This document shows positions 22,912 to 38,700 of a stretch of DNA of 64,000 nt, one piece after another. The notes under the pieces were generated by a model. That model searched no databases. It was not told the DNA's origin and saw nothing but the letters and a program-made list of their open reading frames with translations. Within the stretch, counting starts at the first letter, position 1; each line of letters opens with the position of its first letter. The stretch comes from Pogostemon cablin (taxonomy: Eukaryota; Streptophyta; Magnoliopsida; Lamiales; Lamiaceae). Position numbers and translations under genes: made by a program. The stretch lies in the NCBI GenBank assembly GCA_023678885.1, contig JAHCLQ010000898.1, positions 291,529 to 355,528 of the forward strand, written 5' to 3'.

Positions 22912-25900
22912 AATATGCATCGAAATGAAAGAAATATTGATCGTAATGAAGTAAATTTGAATTAAAATAAAAGAAATATGCATCAAAACGAAGGAAATGT
23001 TGATCGTAATGAAGTAAATATACATCAAAATGAAGGAAATATGCATCGAAATGTAGTAAATATGCATAAAAATGAAGTAATTTTATACATCGGAACGAAG
23101 AAAATATGCATAGAAAAAAGAACATATGCATCGAATCGAAGGAAATGTTGATCGTAATGAAGTAAATATGCATCAAAATTACGATGAACATTTTATTCAT
23201 TTTGAAGCATATTTATTTCATTTTGATGCATATTTACCTCAATACGATCAACATTTCCTTCGTTTCGATGCATATTTCTTTCATTTCGATGCATATTTAC
23301 TTCATTTTGAAGCAAAATTACTTTTTTAGATCAACATTTCCATCATTTCGAAGCATATTTACTTTATTTTGATGCATATTTACTTAAGTATGATCAATAT
23401 ATCCTTAGTTTTGATGCATATTTCTTTCATTTTGATGCATATTTAATTCATTACGATCAACATTTCATTCGATTCGTACATATTTCCTTCATTTTGATGC
23501 ATATTTACTTCATTTTGATGCATATTTCAATCATTTTGATGTGTATTCACTTCATTACGATTAATATTTCTCCCATTTCGATGCATATTTTCTTCATTTT
23601 GATGGATATTTAGTTCATTTTTATGCATATTTACTTCGTTTTGATGTATATTTCTTTCGTTTCGATTGATATTTGCTTCATTTTGATGCATATTTACTAA
23701 ATTACGATCAACATTTCCTTCGTTTCGATGCATATTTGCTTCATTTTGATGGTTATTTACATCATTACGATCAACATTTCCCTTTTTTCGATTCATATTT
23801 ACTTCATTTTGATGCATATTTACTTCATTACGATCAATATTTCATTCGATTTGATGCTTAATTCCTTCATTTCGATGCATATTTCCTTAGTTTTGATGTT
23901 TATTTACATAATTTTGATGCATATTTACTTCATTTCGATGCATATTTTCTTCATTTTGATGCATATTTTCTTCATTACGATCAACATTTCCTTCATTTTG
24001 ATACATATTTCCTTCATTTTGATGCATATTTACTTCATTACGATTGATATTTTCTTCATTTTGATTCATATTTACTTCATTATGATCAATATTTCCTTCG
24101 TTTTGAAGCATATTTGCTTCATTTTGATGGATATCTACTTCATTACGATGAATATTTCCTTCGTTTCGATGCATATTTACTACATTTTGATGCATATTTA
24201 CTTAATTACGATCAATATTTCATTCGATTCGATGCATATTTCCTTCATTTTGTAGCATATTTTCTTCGTTTTGATACATATTTACTTCATTATGATCAAT
24301 ATTTTCTTCGTTTCGAAGCATATTTGCTTCATTTTGATGGATATCTACTTCATTACGATCAATATTTCCTTCGTTTCGATGCATATTTACTTCATTTTGA
24401 TGCATATTTACTTAATTACGATCAACATTTCCTTCGATTCGATGCATATTTCCTTCATTTTGATGCATATTTACTCTATTTTGATGCATATTTCCTTCGT
24501 TTCGATGCATATTTACTTTATTTTGATGCATATTACGTCATTACGATGAACATTTTATTCATTTTGAAGCATATTTATTTCATTTTGATGCATATTTACC
24601 TCAATACGATCAACATTTCCTTCGTTTCGATGCATATTTCTTTCATTTCGATGCATATTTACTTCATTTTGATGCAAAATTACTTTTTTAGATCAACATT
24701 TCCATCATTTCGAAGCATATTTATTTCATTTTGATGCATATTAACCTCATTACGATCAACATCTCCTTCGTTTCGATGCATATTTCTTTCGTTTCGATGC
24801 ATATTTACTTCATTTTGATGCATAATTACTTTTTTACGATTAACATTTCCATCATTTCTAAGCGTATTTACTTAATTTTGATGCATATTTACTTAACTAT
24901 GATCAATATATCCTTAGTTTCGATGCATATTTCCTTCATTTTGATGCATATTTAATTCATTACGATCAACATTTCATTTGATTCGTGCATATTTCCTACA
25001 TTTTGATGCATATTTACTTCATTTTGATGCATATTTCATTCATTTTGATGAGTATTCACTTAATTACGATCAATATTTCCCCCGTTTCGATGCATATTTC
25101 CTTCTTTTTGATGCATATTTACTTCATTTTGACGCATATTTCCTTCGTTATGATGCATATTTACTTTATTTTGATGCATATTTACTTTATTTTGATGCAT
25201 ATTACGTCATTACGATGAACATTTTATTCATTTTGAAGCATATTTATTTTATTTTGATGCATATTTACCTCATTACGATCAACATTTCCTTCGTTTCGAT
25301 GCATATTTCTTTCGTTTCGATGCATATTTACTTTATTTTGATGCATAATTACTTTTTTAGATCAACATTTCCATCATTTCGAAGCATATTTACTTCATTT
25401 TGATGCATATTTATTTAACTATGATCAATATATCCTTAGTTTTGATGCATATTTCCTTCATTTTGATGCATATTTAATTCATTACGATCAACATTTCATT
25501 CGATTCGTGCATATTTCCTTCATTTTGATGCATATTTCATTCATTTTGATGTGTATTCAGTTCATTACGAACAATATTTCTCCCGTTTCGATGCATATTT
25601 CCTTCATTTTTATGCATATTTACTTCATTTTGATGCATATTTACTTCATTACGATCAACAATTCTTTCGTTTTTATGCATATTTACTTCGTTTTGATGCA
25701 TATTTCTTTCGTTTCGATTGATATTTGCTTCATTTTGATGCATATTTACTAAATTACGATCAACATTTCCTTCGTTTCGATGCATATTTGCTTAATGTTG
25801 ATGGTTATTTACATCATTACGATCAACATTTCTTTCGTTTCGATGCATATTTACTTCATTTTGATGCATATTTACTTCATTACGATCAATATTTTCTTTG

Positions 25901-28274
25901 ATTCGATGCATAATTCCATCAGTTCGATGCATATTTCTTTCGTTTTGATGTTTATTTACATAATTTTGATTCATATTTACTTCATTTCGATGCATATTTT
26001 CTTCATTTTGACGCATATTTACTTCATTACGATTAACATATCCTTCATTTTGATACATATTTCCTTCATTTTGATGCATATTTACTTCATTACGATTTAT
26101 ATTTTCTTCATTTTGATGCATATTTACTTCATTATGATCAATATTTCCTTCGTTTCGAAGCATATTTGCTTCATTTTAATGGATATCTACTTCATTACGA
26201 TCAATATTTCCTTCGTTTCGATGCATACTTACTTCATTTTGATGCATATTTACTTAATTACGATCAACACTTCCTTCGATTCGATGCATATTTCCATCAT
26301 TTTGATGCATATTTACACTATTTTGATGCATATTTCCTTCGTTTTGATGCATATTTACTTTATTTTGATGCATATTACGTCATTACGATGAACATTTTAT
26401 TCATTTCGAAGCATATTTATTTTATTTTGATGCATATTTACCTCATTACGATCAACATTTCCTTTGTTTCGATGCATATTTCTTTCGTTTCGATGCATAT
26501 TTACTTCATTTTGATGCATAATTACTTTTTTAGATCAACATTTCCATCATTTCGAAGCATATTTACTTCATTTTGATACATATTTACTTAACTATGATCA
26601 ATATATCCTTAGTTTTGATGCATATTTCCTTCATTTTGATGCATATTTAATTCATTACGATCAACATTTCATTCGATTCGTGCATATTTCCTTCATTTTG
26701 ATGCATATTTACATCATTTTGATGCATATTTCATTCATTTTGATGTGTATTCAGTTCATTACGATCAATATTTCTCCCATTTCGATGCATATTTCCTTCA
26801 TTTTGATGCATATTTACTTCATTTTGATGCATATTTACTTCATTACGATCAACATTTCCTTCGTTTTTATACATATTCACTTCGTTTTGATGCATATTTC
26901 TTTCGTTTCTATTGATATTTACTTCATTTTGATGCATATTTACTAATTTACGATCAACATTTCCTTGGTTTAGATGCATATTTGCTTCATTTTGATGGTT
27001 ATTTACATCATTACGATCAACATTTCCTTCGTTTCGATGCATATTAACTTCATTTTAATGCATATTTACTTTATTACGATCAATATTTCCTTCGATTCGA
27101 TTCATAATTCCTTCATTTCGATGCATATTTCCTTTTTTTATGTTAATTTACATAATTTTGATGCATATTTACTTCATTTCGATGCATATTTTCTTCATTT
27201 TGACGCATATTTACTTCATTACGATCAACATTTCCTTCATTTTGATACATATTTCCTTCATTTTGATGCATATTTACTTCATTACGATTTATATTTTCTT
27301 CATTTTGATGCATATTTACTTCATTATGATCAATATTTCCTTCGTTTCGAAGCATATTTGCTTCATTTTAATGGATATCTACTTCATTACGATCAATATT
27401 TCCTTCATTTCGAAGCATATTTACTTCATTTTGATGCATATTTACTTATTTACGATCAACATTTCCTTCGATTCGATGCATATTTCCATCATTTTGATGC
27501 ATATTTACACTATTTTTATGCATATTTCCTTCGTTTCGATGCATATTTACTTTATTTTGATGCATATTACGTCATTACGATGAACATTTTATTCATTTTG
27601 AAGCATATTTATTTCATTTTGATGCATATTTACCTCAATACGATCAACATTTCCTTCGTTTCGATGCATATTTCTTTCGTTTCGATGCATATTTACTTCA
27701 TTTTGATGAAAAATTACTTTTTTAGATCAACATTTCTATCATTTTGAAGCATATTTGCTTCATTTTGGTGCATATTTACTTAACTATGATCAATATATCC
27801 TTAGTTTTGATGCATATTTCCTTCATTTTGATGCATATTTAATTCATTACGATCAACATTTCATTCGATTCGTGCATATTTCCTTCATTTTGATGCATAT
27901 TTACATCATTTTGATGCATATTTCAGTCATTTTGATGTGTATTCAGTTCATTACGATCAATATTTCTCCCGTTTCGATGCATATTTCCTTCATTTTGATG
28001 CATATTTACTTCATTTTGATGCATATTTACTTCATTACGATCAACATTTCCTTCATTTTTATGCATATTTACTTCGTTTTGATGCATATTTCTTTCGTTT
28101 CGATTGATATTTGCTTCATTTTGTTGCATATTTACTAAATTACGATCAACATTTCCTTCATTTCGATGCATATTTGCTTCATTTTGATGGTTATTTACAT
28201 CATTACGATCAACATTTTCTTCGTTTCGATGCATATTTACTTCATTTTGATGCATATTTACTTTATTACGATCA

Positions 28275-28303
28275 CTTCGCGCAATCCATAAATCCTCTTA
28301 GCT
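28275..28303. other. Unique 29-bp insert inside a satellite unit
   Basis: Sequence beginning CTTCGCGCAATCC sits inside a unit that otherwise runs from ATTACGATCA to TATTTCCTT. It has no match to any unit type elsewhere in the window. No terminal inverted repeat or clear target duplication is visible, so it looks like filler DNA from end joining. Confidence 0.7.
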
Positions 28304-31300
28304 TATTTCCTTATATTCGATTCATAATTCCTTCATTTCGATGCATATTTCCTTCGTTTTGATGTTAATTTACATAATTTTGATGCATATTTACTTCATT
28401 TCGATGCATATTTTCTTCATTTTGACGCATATTTACTTCATTACGATCAACATTTCCTTTCATTTTGATACATATTTCCTTCATTTTGATGCATATTTAC
28501 TTCATTACGATTGATATTTTCTTCATTTTGATGCATATTTACTTCATTATGATCAATATTTGCTTCGTTTCGAAGCATATTTGCTTCATTTCGATGGTTA
28601 TTTACATCATTACGATCAAAATTTCCTTCGTTTTGATGCATATTTACTTCATTTTGATGCATATTTACTTCGTTACGATGAATATTTCCTTCGTTTCGAT
28701 GCATATTTACTACATTTAGATGCATATTTACTTAATTACTATCAATATTTCATTCGATTCGATGAATATCTCCTTCATTTTGATGCGTATTTTCTTCGTT
28801 TTGATACATATTTACTTCATTATGATCAATATTTTCTTCGTTTCGAATCATATTTGCTTCATTTTGATGGACATCTACTTCATTACGATCAATATTTCCT
28901 TCTTTTCGATGCATATTTACTTCATTTTGATGCATATTTACTTAATTACGATCAACATTTCCTTCGATTCGATGCATATTTCCTTCATTTTGATGCATAT
29001 TTACTCTATTTTGATGCATATTTCCTTCGTTTCGATGCATATGTACTTTTTTTTGATGCATATTACGTCATTACGATGAACATTTTATTCATTTCGAACC
29101 ATATTTATTTCATTTTGATGCATATTAACCTCATTACGATCAACATTTCCTTCGTTTCGATGCATATTTCTTTCGTTTCGATGCATATTTACTTCATTTT
29201 GATGCATAATTACTTTTTTACGATTAACATTTCCATCATTTCGAAGCGTATTTACTTCATTTTGATGCATATTTACTTAACTATGATCAATATATCATTA
29301 GTTTCGATGCATATTTCCTTCATTTTGATGCATATTTAATTCATTACGATCAACATTTCATTTGATTCGTGCATATTTCCTTCATTTTGATGCATATTTA
29401 CTTCATTTTGATGCATATTTCATTCATTTTGATGTGTATTCACTTCATTACGATCAATATTTCCCCCGTTTCGATGCATATTTCCTTCATTTTGATGCAT
29501 ATTTACTTCATTTTGATGCATATTTCCTTCGTTATGATGCATATTTACTTTATTTTGATGCATATTTACTTTATTTTGATGCATATTACGTCATTACGAT
29601 GAACATTTTATTCATTTCGAAGCATATTTATTTTATTTTGATGCATATTTACCTCATTACGATCAACATTTCCTTCGTTTCGATGCATATTTCTTTCGTT
29701 TCGATGCATATTTACTTCATTTTGATGCATAATTACTTTTTTAGATCAACATTTCCATCATTTCGAAGCATATTTACTTCATTTTGATGCATATTTACTT
29801 AACTATGATCAATATATCCTTAGTTTTGATGCATATTTCATCATTTTGATGCATATTTAATTCATTACGATCAACATTTCATTCGATTCGTGCATATTTC
29901 CTTCATTTTGATGCATATTTACATCATTTTGATGCATATTTGATTCATTTTGATGTGTATTCAGTTCATTACGATCAATATTTCTCCCGTTTCGATGCAT
30001 ATTTCCTTCATTTTGATACATATTTACTTCATTTTGATGCATATTTACTTCATTACGATCAAGATTTCCTTCGTTTTTAAGCATATTTACTTCGTTTTGA
30101 TGCATATTTCTTTCGTTTCGATTGATATTTGCTTCATTTTAATGCATATTTACTAAATTACGATCAACATTATCTTCGTTTCGATGCATATTTGCTTCAT
30201 TTTGATGGTTATTTACATCATTACGATCAACATTTCCTTCGTTTCGATGCATATTTATTTCATTTTGATGCATATTTACTTCATTACGATCAATATTTTC
30301 TTCGATTCGATGCATAATTCCTTCATTTCGATGCATATTTCTTTCGTTTTGATGTTTATTTACATAATTTTGATGCATATTTACTTCATTTCGATGCATA
30401 TTTTCTTCATTTTGACGCATATTTACTTCATTACGATCAACATTTTTTTCATTTTGATACATATTTCCTTCATTTTGATGCATATTTACTTCATTACGAC
30501 TTATATTTTCTTCATTTTGATGCATATTTACTTCATTATGATAAATATTTCCTTCGTTTCGAAGCGTATTTGCTTCATTTTAATGGATATCTACTTCATT
30601 ACGATCAATATTTCCTTCGTTTCGATGCATACTTACTTCATTTTTATGCATATTTACTTAATTACGATCAACATTTCCTTCGATTCGATGCATATTTCCA
30701 TCATTTTGATGCATATTTACTCTATTTTGATGCATATTTCCTTCGTTTTGATGCATATTTACTTTATTTTGATGCATATTACGTCATTACGATGAACATT
30801 TTATTCATTTCGAAGCATATTTATTTTATTTTGATGCATATTTACCTCATTACGATCAACATTTCCTTAGTTTCGATGCATATTTCTTTCGTTTCGATGC
30901 ATATTTACTTCATTTTGATGCATAGTTACTTTTTTAGATCAACATTTCCATAATTTCGAAGCATATTTACTTCATTTTGACGCATATTTACTTAACTATG
31001 ATCAATATATCCTTAGTTTTGATGCATATTTCCTTCATTTTGATGCATATTTAATTCATTACGATCAACATTTCATTCGATTCGTGCATATTTCCTTCAT
31101 TTTGATGCATATTTACATCATTTTGATGCATATTTCATTCATTTTGATGTGTATTCAGTTCATTATGATCAATATTTCTCCCGTTTCGATGCATATTTCC
31201 TTCATTTTGATGCATATTTACTTCATTTTGATGCATATTTACTTCATTACGATCAACATTTCCTTCGTTTTTATGCATATTTACTTCGTTTTGATGCATA

Positions 31301-34300
31301 TTTCTTTCGTTTCGATTGATATTTGCTTCATTTTGTTGCATATTTACTAAATTACGATCAACATTTCCTTCGTTTCGATGCATATTTAATTCATTTTGAT
31401 GGTTATTTACATCATCACGATCAACATTTCCCTTTTTTCGATGCATATTTACTTCATTTTGATGCATATTTACTTCATTACGATCAATATTTCATTCGAT
31501 TCGATGCTTAATTCCTTCATTTCGATGCATATTTCCTTCTTTTTGATGTTTATTTACATAATTTTGATGCATATTTTCTTCATTTCGATGCATATTTTCT
31601 TCATTTTGATGCATATTTTCTTCATTACGATCAACATTTCCTTCATTTTGATACATATTTCCTTCATTTTGATGCATATTTACTTCATTACGATTGATAT
31701 TTTCTTCATTTTGATGCATATTTACTTCATTATGATCAATATTTCATTCGTTTCGAAGCATATTTGCTTCATTTTGATGGAAATCTACTTCATTTCGATG
31801 AATATTTCCTTCGTTTCGATGCATATTTACTACATTTTGATGCATATTTACTTAATTACGATCAATATTTCATTCGATTCGATGCATATTTCCTTCATTT
31901 TGATGCATATTTTCTTCGTTTTGATACATATTTACTTCATTATGATCAATATTTCTTCGTTTCGAAGCATATTTGCTTCATTTTGATGGATATCTACTTC
32001 ATTACGATCAATATTTCCTTCGTTTCGATGCATATTTACTTCATTTTGATGCATATTTACTTAATTACGATCAACATTTCCTTCGATTCGATGCATGTTT
32101 CCTTCATTTTGATGCATATTTACTCTATTTTGATGCATATTTCCTTTATTTCGATGCATATTTACTTTAATTTGATGCATATTACGTCATTACGATGAAC
32201 ATTTTATTCATTTCGAAGCATATTTATTTCATTTTGATGCATATTAACCTCATTACGATCAACATTTCCTTCGTGTCGATGCATATTTCTTTCGTTTCGA
32301 TGCATATTTACTTCATTTTGATGCATAATTACTTTTTTACGATTAACATTTCCATCATTTCGAAGCGTATTTACTTCATTTTGATGCATATTTACTTAAC
32401 TATGATCAATATATCCTTAGTTTCGATGCATATTTCCTTCATTTTGATGCATATTTAATTCATTACGATCAACATTTCATTGATTCGTGCATATTTCCTT
32501 CATTTTGATGCATATTTACTTCATTTTGATGCATATTTCATTCATTTTGAAGTGTATTCACTTCATTACGATCAATATTTCCCCCGTTTCGATGCATATT
32601 TCCTTCATTTTGATGCATATTTACTTCATTTTGATGCATATTTCCTTCGTTATTATGCATATTTACTTTATTTTGATGCATATTACGTCATTACGATGAA
32701 CATTTTATCCATTTCGAAGCATATTTATTTTATTTTGATGCATATTTACCTCATTACGATCAACATTTCCTTCGTTTCGATGCATATTTCTTTCGTTTCG
32801 ATGCATATTTACTTCATTTTGATGCATAATTACTTTTTTAGATCAACATTTCCATCATTTCGAAGCATATTTACTTCATTTTGATGCATATTTACTTAAC
32901 TATGATCAATATATCCTTAGTTTTGATGCATATTTCATCATTTTGATGCATATTTAATTCATTACGATCAACATTTCATTCGATTCGTGCATATTTCCTT
33001 CATTTTGATGCATATTTACATCATTTTGATGCATATTTCATTCATTTTGATGTGTATTCAGTTCATTACGATCAATATTTCTCCCGTTTCGATGCATATT
33101 TCCTTCATTTTGATGCATGTTTACTTCATTTTGATGCATATTTACTTCATTACGATCAAGATTTCCTTCGTTTTTAAGCATATTTACTTCGTTTTGATGC
33201 ATATTTCTTTCGTTTCGATTGATATTTGCTTCATTTTAATGCATATTTATTAAATTACGATCAACATTATCTTCGTTTCGATGCATATTTGCTTCATTTC
33301 GATGGTTATTTACATCATTACGATCAACATTTCCTTCGTTTCGATGCATATTTATTTCATTTTGATGCATATTTACTTCATTACGATCAATATTTCTTTC
33401 GATTCGATGCATAATTCCTTCATTTCGATGCATATTTCTTTCGTTTTGATGTTTATTTACATAATTTTGATGCATATTTACTTCATTTTGATGCATATTT
33501 TCTTCATTTTGACGCATATTTACTTCATTACGATCAACATTTCCTTCATTTCGATACATATTTCCTTCATTTTGATGCATATTTACTTCATTACGATTTA
33601 TATTTTCTTCATTTTGATGCATATTTACTTCATTATGATCAATATTTCCTTCGTTTCGAAGCATATTTGCTTCATTTTAATGGACATCTACTTCATTATT
33701 ATCAATATTTCCTTTGTTTCGATGCATACTTACTTCATTTTGATGCATATTTACTTAATTACGATCAACATTTCCTTCGATTCGATGTATATTTCCATCA
33801 TTTTGATGCATATTTACACTATTTTGATGCATATTTCCTTCGTTTTGATGCATATTTACTTTATTTTGATGCATATTACGTCATTACGATGAACATTTTA
33901 TTCATTTCGAAGCATATTTATTTTATTTTAATGCATATTTTTCTCATTACGATCAACATTTCCTTCGTTTCGATGCATATTTCTTTTGTTTCGATGCATA
34001 TTTACTTCATTTTGATGCATAATTACTTTTTTAGATCAACATTTCCATCATTTCGAAGCATATTTACTTCATTTTGATGCATATTTACTTAACTATGATC
34101 AATATATCCATAGTTTTGATGCATATTTCCTTCATTTTGATGCATATTTAATTCATTACGATCAACATTTCATTCGATTCGTGCATATTTCCTTCATTTT
34201 GATGCATAATTACATGATTTTGATGCATATTTCATTCATTTTGATGTGTATTCAATTCATTACGATCAATATTTCTCCCGTTTCGATGCATATTTCTTTC

Positions 34301-35716
34301 ATTTTGATGCATATTTACTTCATTACGATCAACATTTCCTTCGTTTTTATGCATATTACTTCATATTGATGCATATTTCTTTCGTTTCGATTGATATTTG
34401 CTTCATTTTGATGCATATTTACTAAATTACGATCAACATTTCCTTCGTTTCGATGCATATTTGCTTCATTTTGATGGTTATATAAATCATTACGATCAAC
34501 ATTTCCTTCGTTTCGATGCATATTTACTTCATTTTGATGCATATTTACTTCATTACGATCAATATTTCTTTCGATTCGATGCATAATTCCTTCATTTCGA
34601 TGCATATTTCCTTCGTTTTGATGTTTATTTACATAATTTTGATACATATTTACTTCATTTCGATGCATATTTTCTTCATTTTGACGCATATTTACTTCAT
34701 TACGATCAACATTTCCTTCATTTTGATACATATTTCCTTCATTTTGATGCATATTTACTTCATTACGATTTATATTTTCTTCATTTTGATGCATATTTAC
34801 TTCATTATGATCTATATTTCCTTCGTTTCGAAGCATATTTGCTTCATTTTGATGGATATCTACTTCATTACGATCAATATTTCCTTCTTTTCGAAGCATA
34901 TTTACTTCATTTTGATGCATATTTACTTATTTACGATCAACATTTCCTTCGATTCGATGCATATTTCCTTCATTTTGATGCATGTTTACACTATTTTGAT
35001 GCATATTTCCTTCGTTTCGATGCATATTTACTTTATTTTGATTCATATTACGTCATTACGATGAACATTTTATTCATTTCGAAGAATATTTATTTCATTT
35101 TGATGCATATTTACCTCATTACGATCAACATTTCCTTCGTTTCGATGCATATTTCTTTCGTTTCGATACATATTTACTTCATTTTGATGCAGAATTACTT
35201 TTTTAGATCAACATTTCCATCATTTCGAAGCATATTTACTTCATTTTGATGCTTATTTACTTAACTATGATCAATATATCCTTAGATTTGATGCATATTT
35301 CCTTCATTTTGATGCATATTTAATTCATTACGATCAAGATTTCATTCGATTCGTGCATATTTCCTTCATTTTGATGCATATTTACATCATTTCAATGCAT
35401 ATTTCATTCATTTTGATGTGTATTCAGTTCATTACGATCAATATTTCTCCCGTTTCGATGCATATTTCCTTCATTTTGATGCATATTTACTTCATTTTGA
35501 TGCATATTTACTTCATTACGATCAACATTTCCTTTGTTTTTATACATATTTACTTCGTTTTGATGCATATTTCTTTCGTTTCTATTGATATTTGCTTCAT
35601 TTTGATGCATATTTACTAAATTACGATCAACATTTCCTTCGTTTAGATGCATATTTGCTTCATTTTGATGGTTATTTACATCATTACGATCAACATTTCC
35701 TTTGTTTCGATGCATA

Positions 35717-38700
35717 TTTACTTCATTTTAATGCATATTTACTTCATTACGATCAATATTTCCTTCGATTCGATTCATAATTCCTTCATTTCGATGCATA
35801 TTTCCTTTTTTTATGTTAATTTACATAATTTTGATGCATATTTACTTAATTTCGATGCATATTTTCTTCATTTTGACGCATATTTACTTCATTACGATCA
35901 ACATTTCCTTCATTTTGATTAATATTTCCTTCATTTTGATGCATATTTACTTCATTACGATTTATATTTTCTTCATTTTGATGCATATTTACTTCATTAT
36001 GATCAATATTTGCTTCGTTTCGAAGCATATTTGCTTCATTTTGAAGGATATCTACTGCATTACGATCAATATTTCCTTCGTTTCGAAGCATATTTACTTC
36101 ATTTTGATGCATATTTACTTATTTACAATCAGTATTTCTTTCGATTCGATGCATATTTCCATCATTTTGATGCATATTTACACTATTTTGTTGCATATTT
36201 CCTTCGTTTCGATGCATATTTACTTTATTTTGATGCATATTACGTCATTACGATGAACATTTTATTCATTTTGAAGCATATTTATTTCATTTTGATGCAT
36301 ATTTACCTCAATATGATCAACATTTCCTTCGTTTCGATGCATATTTCTTTTGTTTCGATACATATTTACTTCATTTTGATCCAAAATTACTTTTTTAGAT
36401 CAACATTTCCATCATTTCGAAGCATATTTACTTCATTTTGATGCATATTTACTTAACTATGATCAATATATCCTTAGTTTTGATGCATATTTCTTTCATT
36501 TTGATGCATATTTAATTCATTACGATCAACATTTCATTCGATTCGTACATATTTCCTTAATTTTGATGCATATTTACTTCATTTTGATGCATATTTCATT
36601 CATTTTGATGTGTATTCACTTCATTACGATCAATATTTCTCCCATTTCGATGCATATTTCCTTCATTTTGATGGATATTTACTTCAATTTGATGCATATT
36701 TACTTCATTTTGATGCATATTTCTTTCGTTTCGATTGATATTTGCTTCATTTTGATGCATATTTACTAAATTACGATCAACATTTCCTTCGTTTCGATGC
36801 ATATTTGCTTCATTTTGATGGTTATTTACATCATTACGATCAACATTTCCCTTGTTTCGATGCATATTTACTTCATTTTGATGCATATTTACTTCATTAC
36901 GATCAATATTTCATTCGATTCGATGCTTAATTCCTTCATTTCGATGCATATTTCCTTCGTTTTGATGTTTATTTACATAATTTTGATGCATATTTAGTTC
37001 ATTTCGATGCATATTTTCTTCATTTTGATGCATATTTTCTTCATTACGATCAACATTTCTTTCATTTTGATACATATTTCCTTCATTTTGATGCATATTT
37101 ACTTCATTACGATTGATATTTTATTCATTTTGATGCATATTTACTTCATTATGATCAATATTTCCTTCGTTTCGAAGCATATTTGCTTCATTTTGATGGA
37201 TATCTACTTCAATATGATGAATATTTCCTTCGTTTCGATGCATATTTACTACATTTTGTTGCATATTTACTTAATTACGATCAACATTTCATTCGATTCG
37301 ATGCATATTTCCTTCATTTTGATGCATATTTTCTTCGTTTTGAAGCATATTTACTTCATTATGATCAATATTTCCTTCGTTTCGAAGCATATTTGCTTCA
37401 TTTTGATGGATATCTACTTTATTAAGATCAATATTTCCTTCGTTTCGATGCATATTTACTTCATTTTGATGCATATTTACTTAATTACGATCAACATTTC
37501 CTTCGATTCGATGCATATTTCCATCATTTTGATGCATATTTACTCTATTTTGATGCATATTTCCTTCATTTCGATGCATATTTACTTTATTTTGATGCAT
37601 ATTACGTCATTACGATGAACATTTTATTCATTTCGAAGCATATTTATTTCATTTTGATGCATATTAACCTCATTAGGATCAACATTTCCTTCGTTTCGAT
37701 GCATATTTCTTTCGTTTCGATGCATATTTACTTCATTTTGATGCATAATTACTTTTTTACGATTAACATTTCCATCATTTCGAAGCGTATTTACTTCATT
37801 TTGATGCATATTTACTTAACTATGATCAATATATCCTTAGTTTCGATGCATATTTCCTTCATTTTGATGCATATTTAATTCATTACGATCAACATTTCAT
37901 TTGATTCGTGCATATTTCCTTCATTTTGATGCATATTTACTTCATTTTGATGCATATTTCATTCATTTTGATGTGTATTCACTTCATTATGATCAATATT
38001 TCCCCCGTTTCGATGCATATTTTTTTCATTTTGATGCATATTTACTTCATTTTGATGCATATTTCCTTCGTTATGATGCATATTTACTTCGTTTTGATGC
38101 ATATTTCTTTCGTTTCGATTGATATTTGCTTCATTTTGATGCATATTTACTAAATTACGATCAACATTTCCTTTGTTTCGATGCATATTTGCTTCATTTT
38201 GATGGTTATTAACATCATTACGATCAACATTTCCTTCGTTTCGATGCATATTTACTTCATTTTGATGCATATTTACTTCATTACGATCAATATTTTCTTC
38301 GATTCGATGCATAATTCCTTCATTTCGATGCATATTTCTTTCGTTTTGATGTTTATTTACATAATTTTGATGCATATTTACTTCATTTCGATGCATATTT
38401 TCTTCATTTTGACGCATATTTACTTCATTACGATCAACATTTCCTTCATTTTGATACATATTTCCTTCATTTTGATGCATATTTACTTCATTACGATTTA
38501 TATTTTCTTCATTTTGATGCATATTTACTTCATTATGATCAATATTTCCTTCGTTTCGAAGCATATTTGCTTCATTTTAATGGATATCTACTTCATTATG
38601 ATCAATATTTCCTTCGTTTCGATGCATACTTACTTCATTTTGATGCATATTTAATTAATTACGATCAACATTTCCTTCGATTCGATGCATATTTCCATCA

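Larger units (their letters stand above)
10621..23179 (+). repeat. 21-bp satellite array, forward block
   Basis: The block continues 1-836 with the same unit and orientation. Frequent unit types read MHQNEVN, MHRNEGN and VDRNEVN in the one open frame of this strand; the other strand has two open frames. Stops and 1-bp indels break the frames at intervals, there is no promoter or codon-bias signal, and substitutions change residues freely, so it is called non-coding. Three higher-order zones are described separately. There is no unique sequence of gene size and no RNA gene. Confidence 0.95.

Noticed and set aside
10621..23179. CRISPR array
   Set aside because: Units are contiguous and all related; there are no unique spacers between fixed repeats, and the context is a plant genome.
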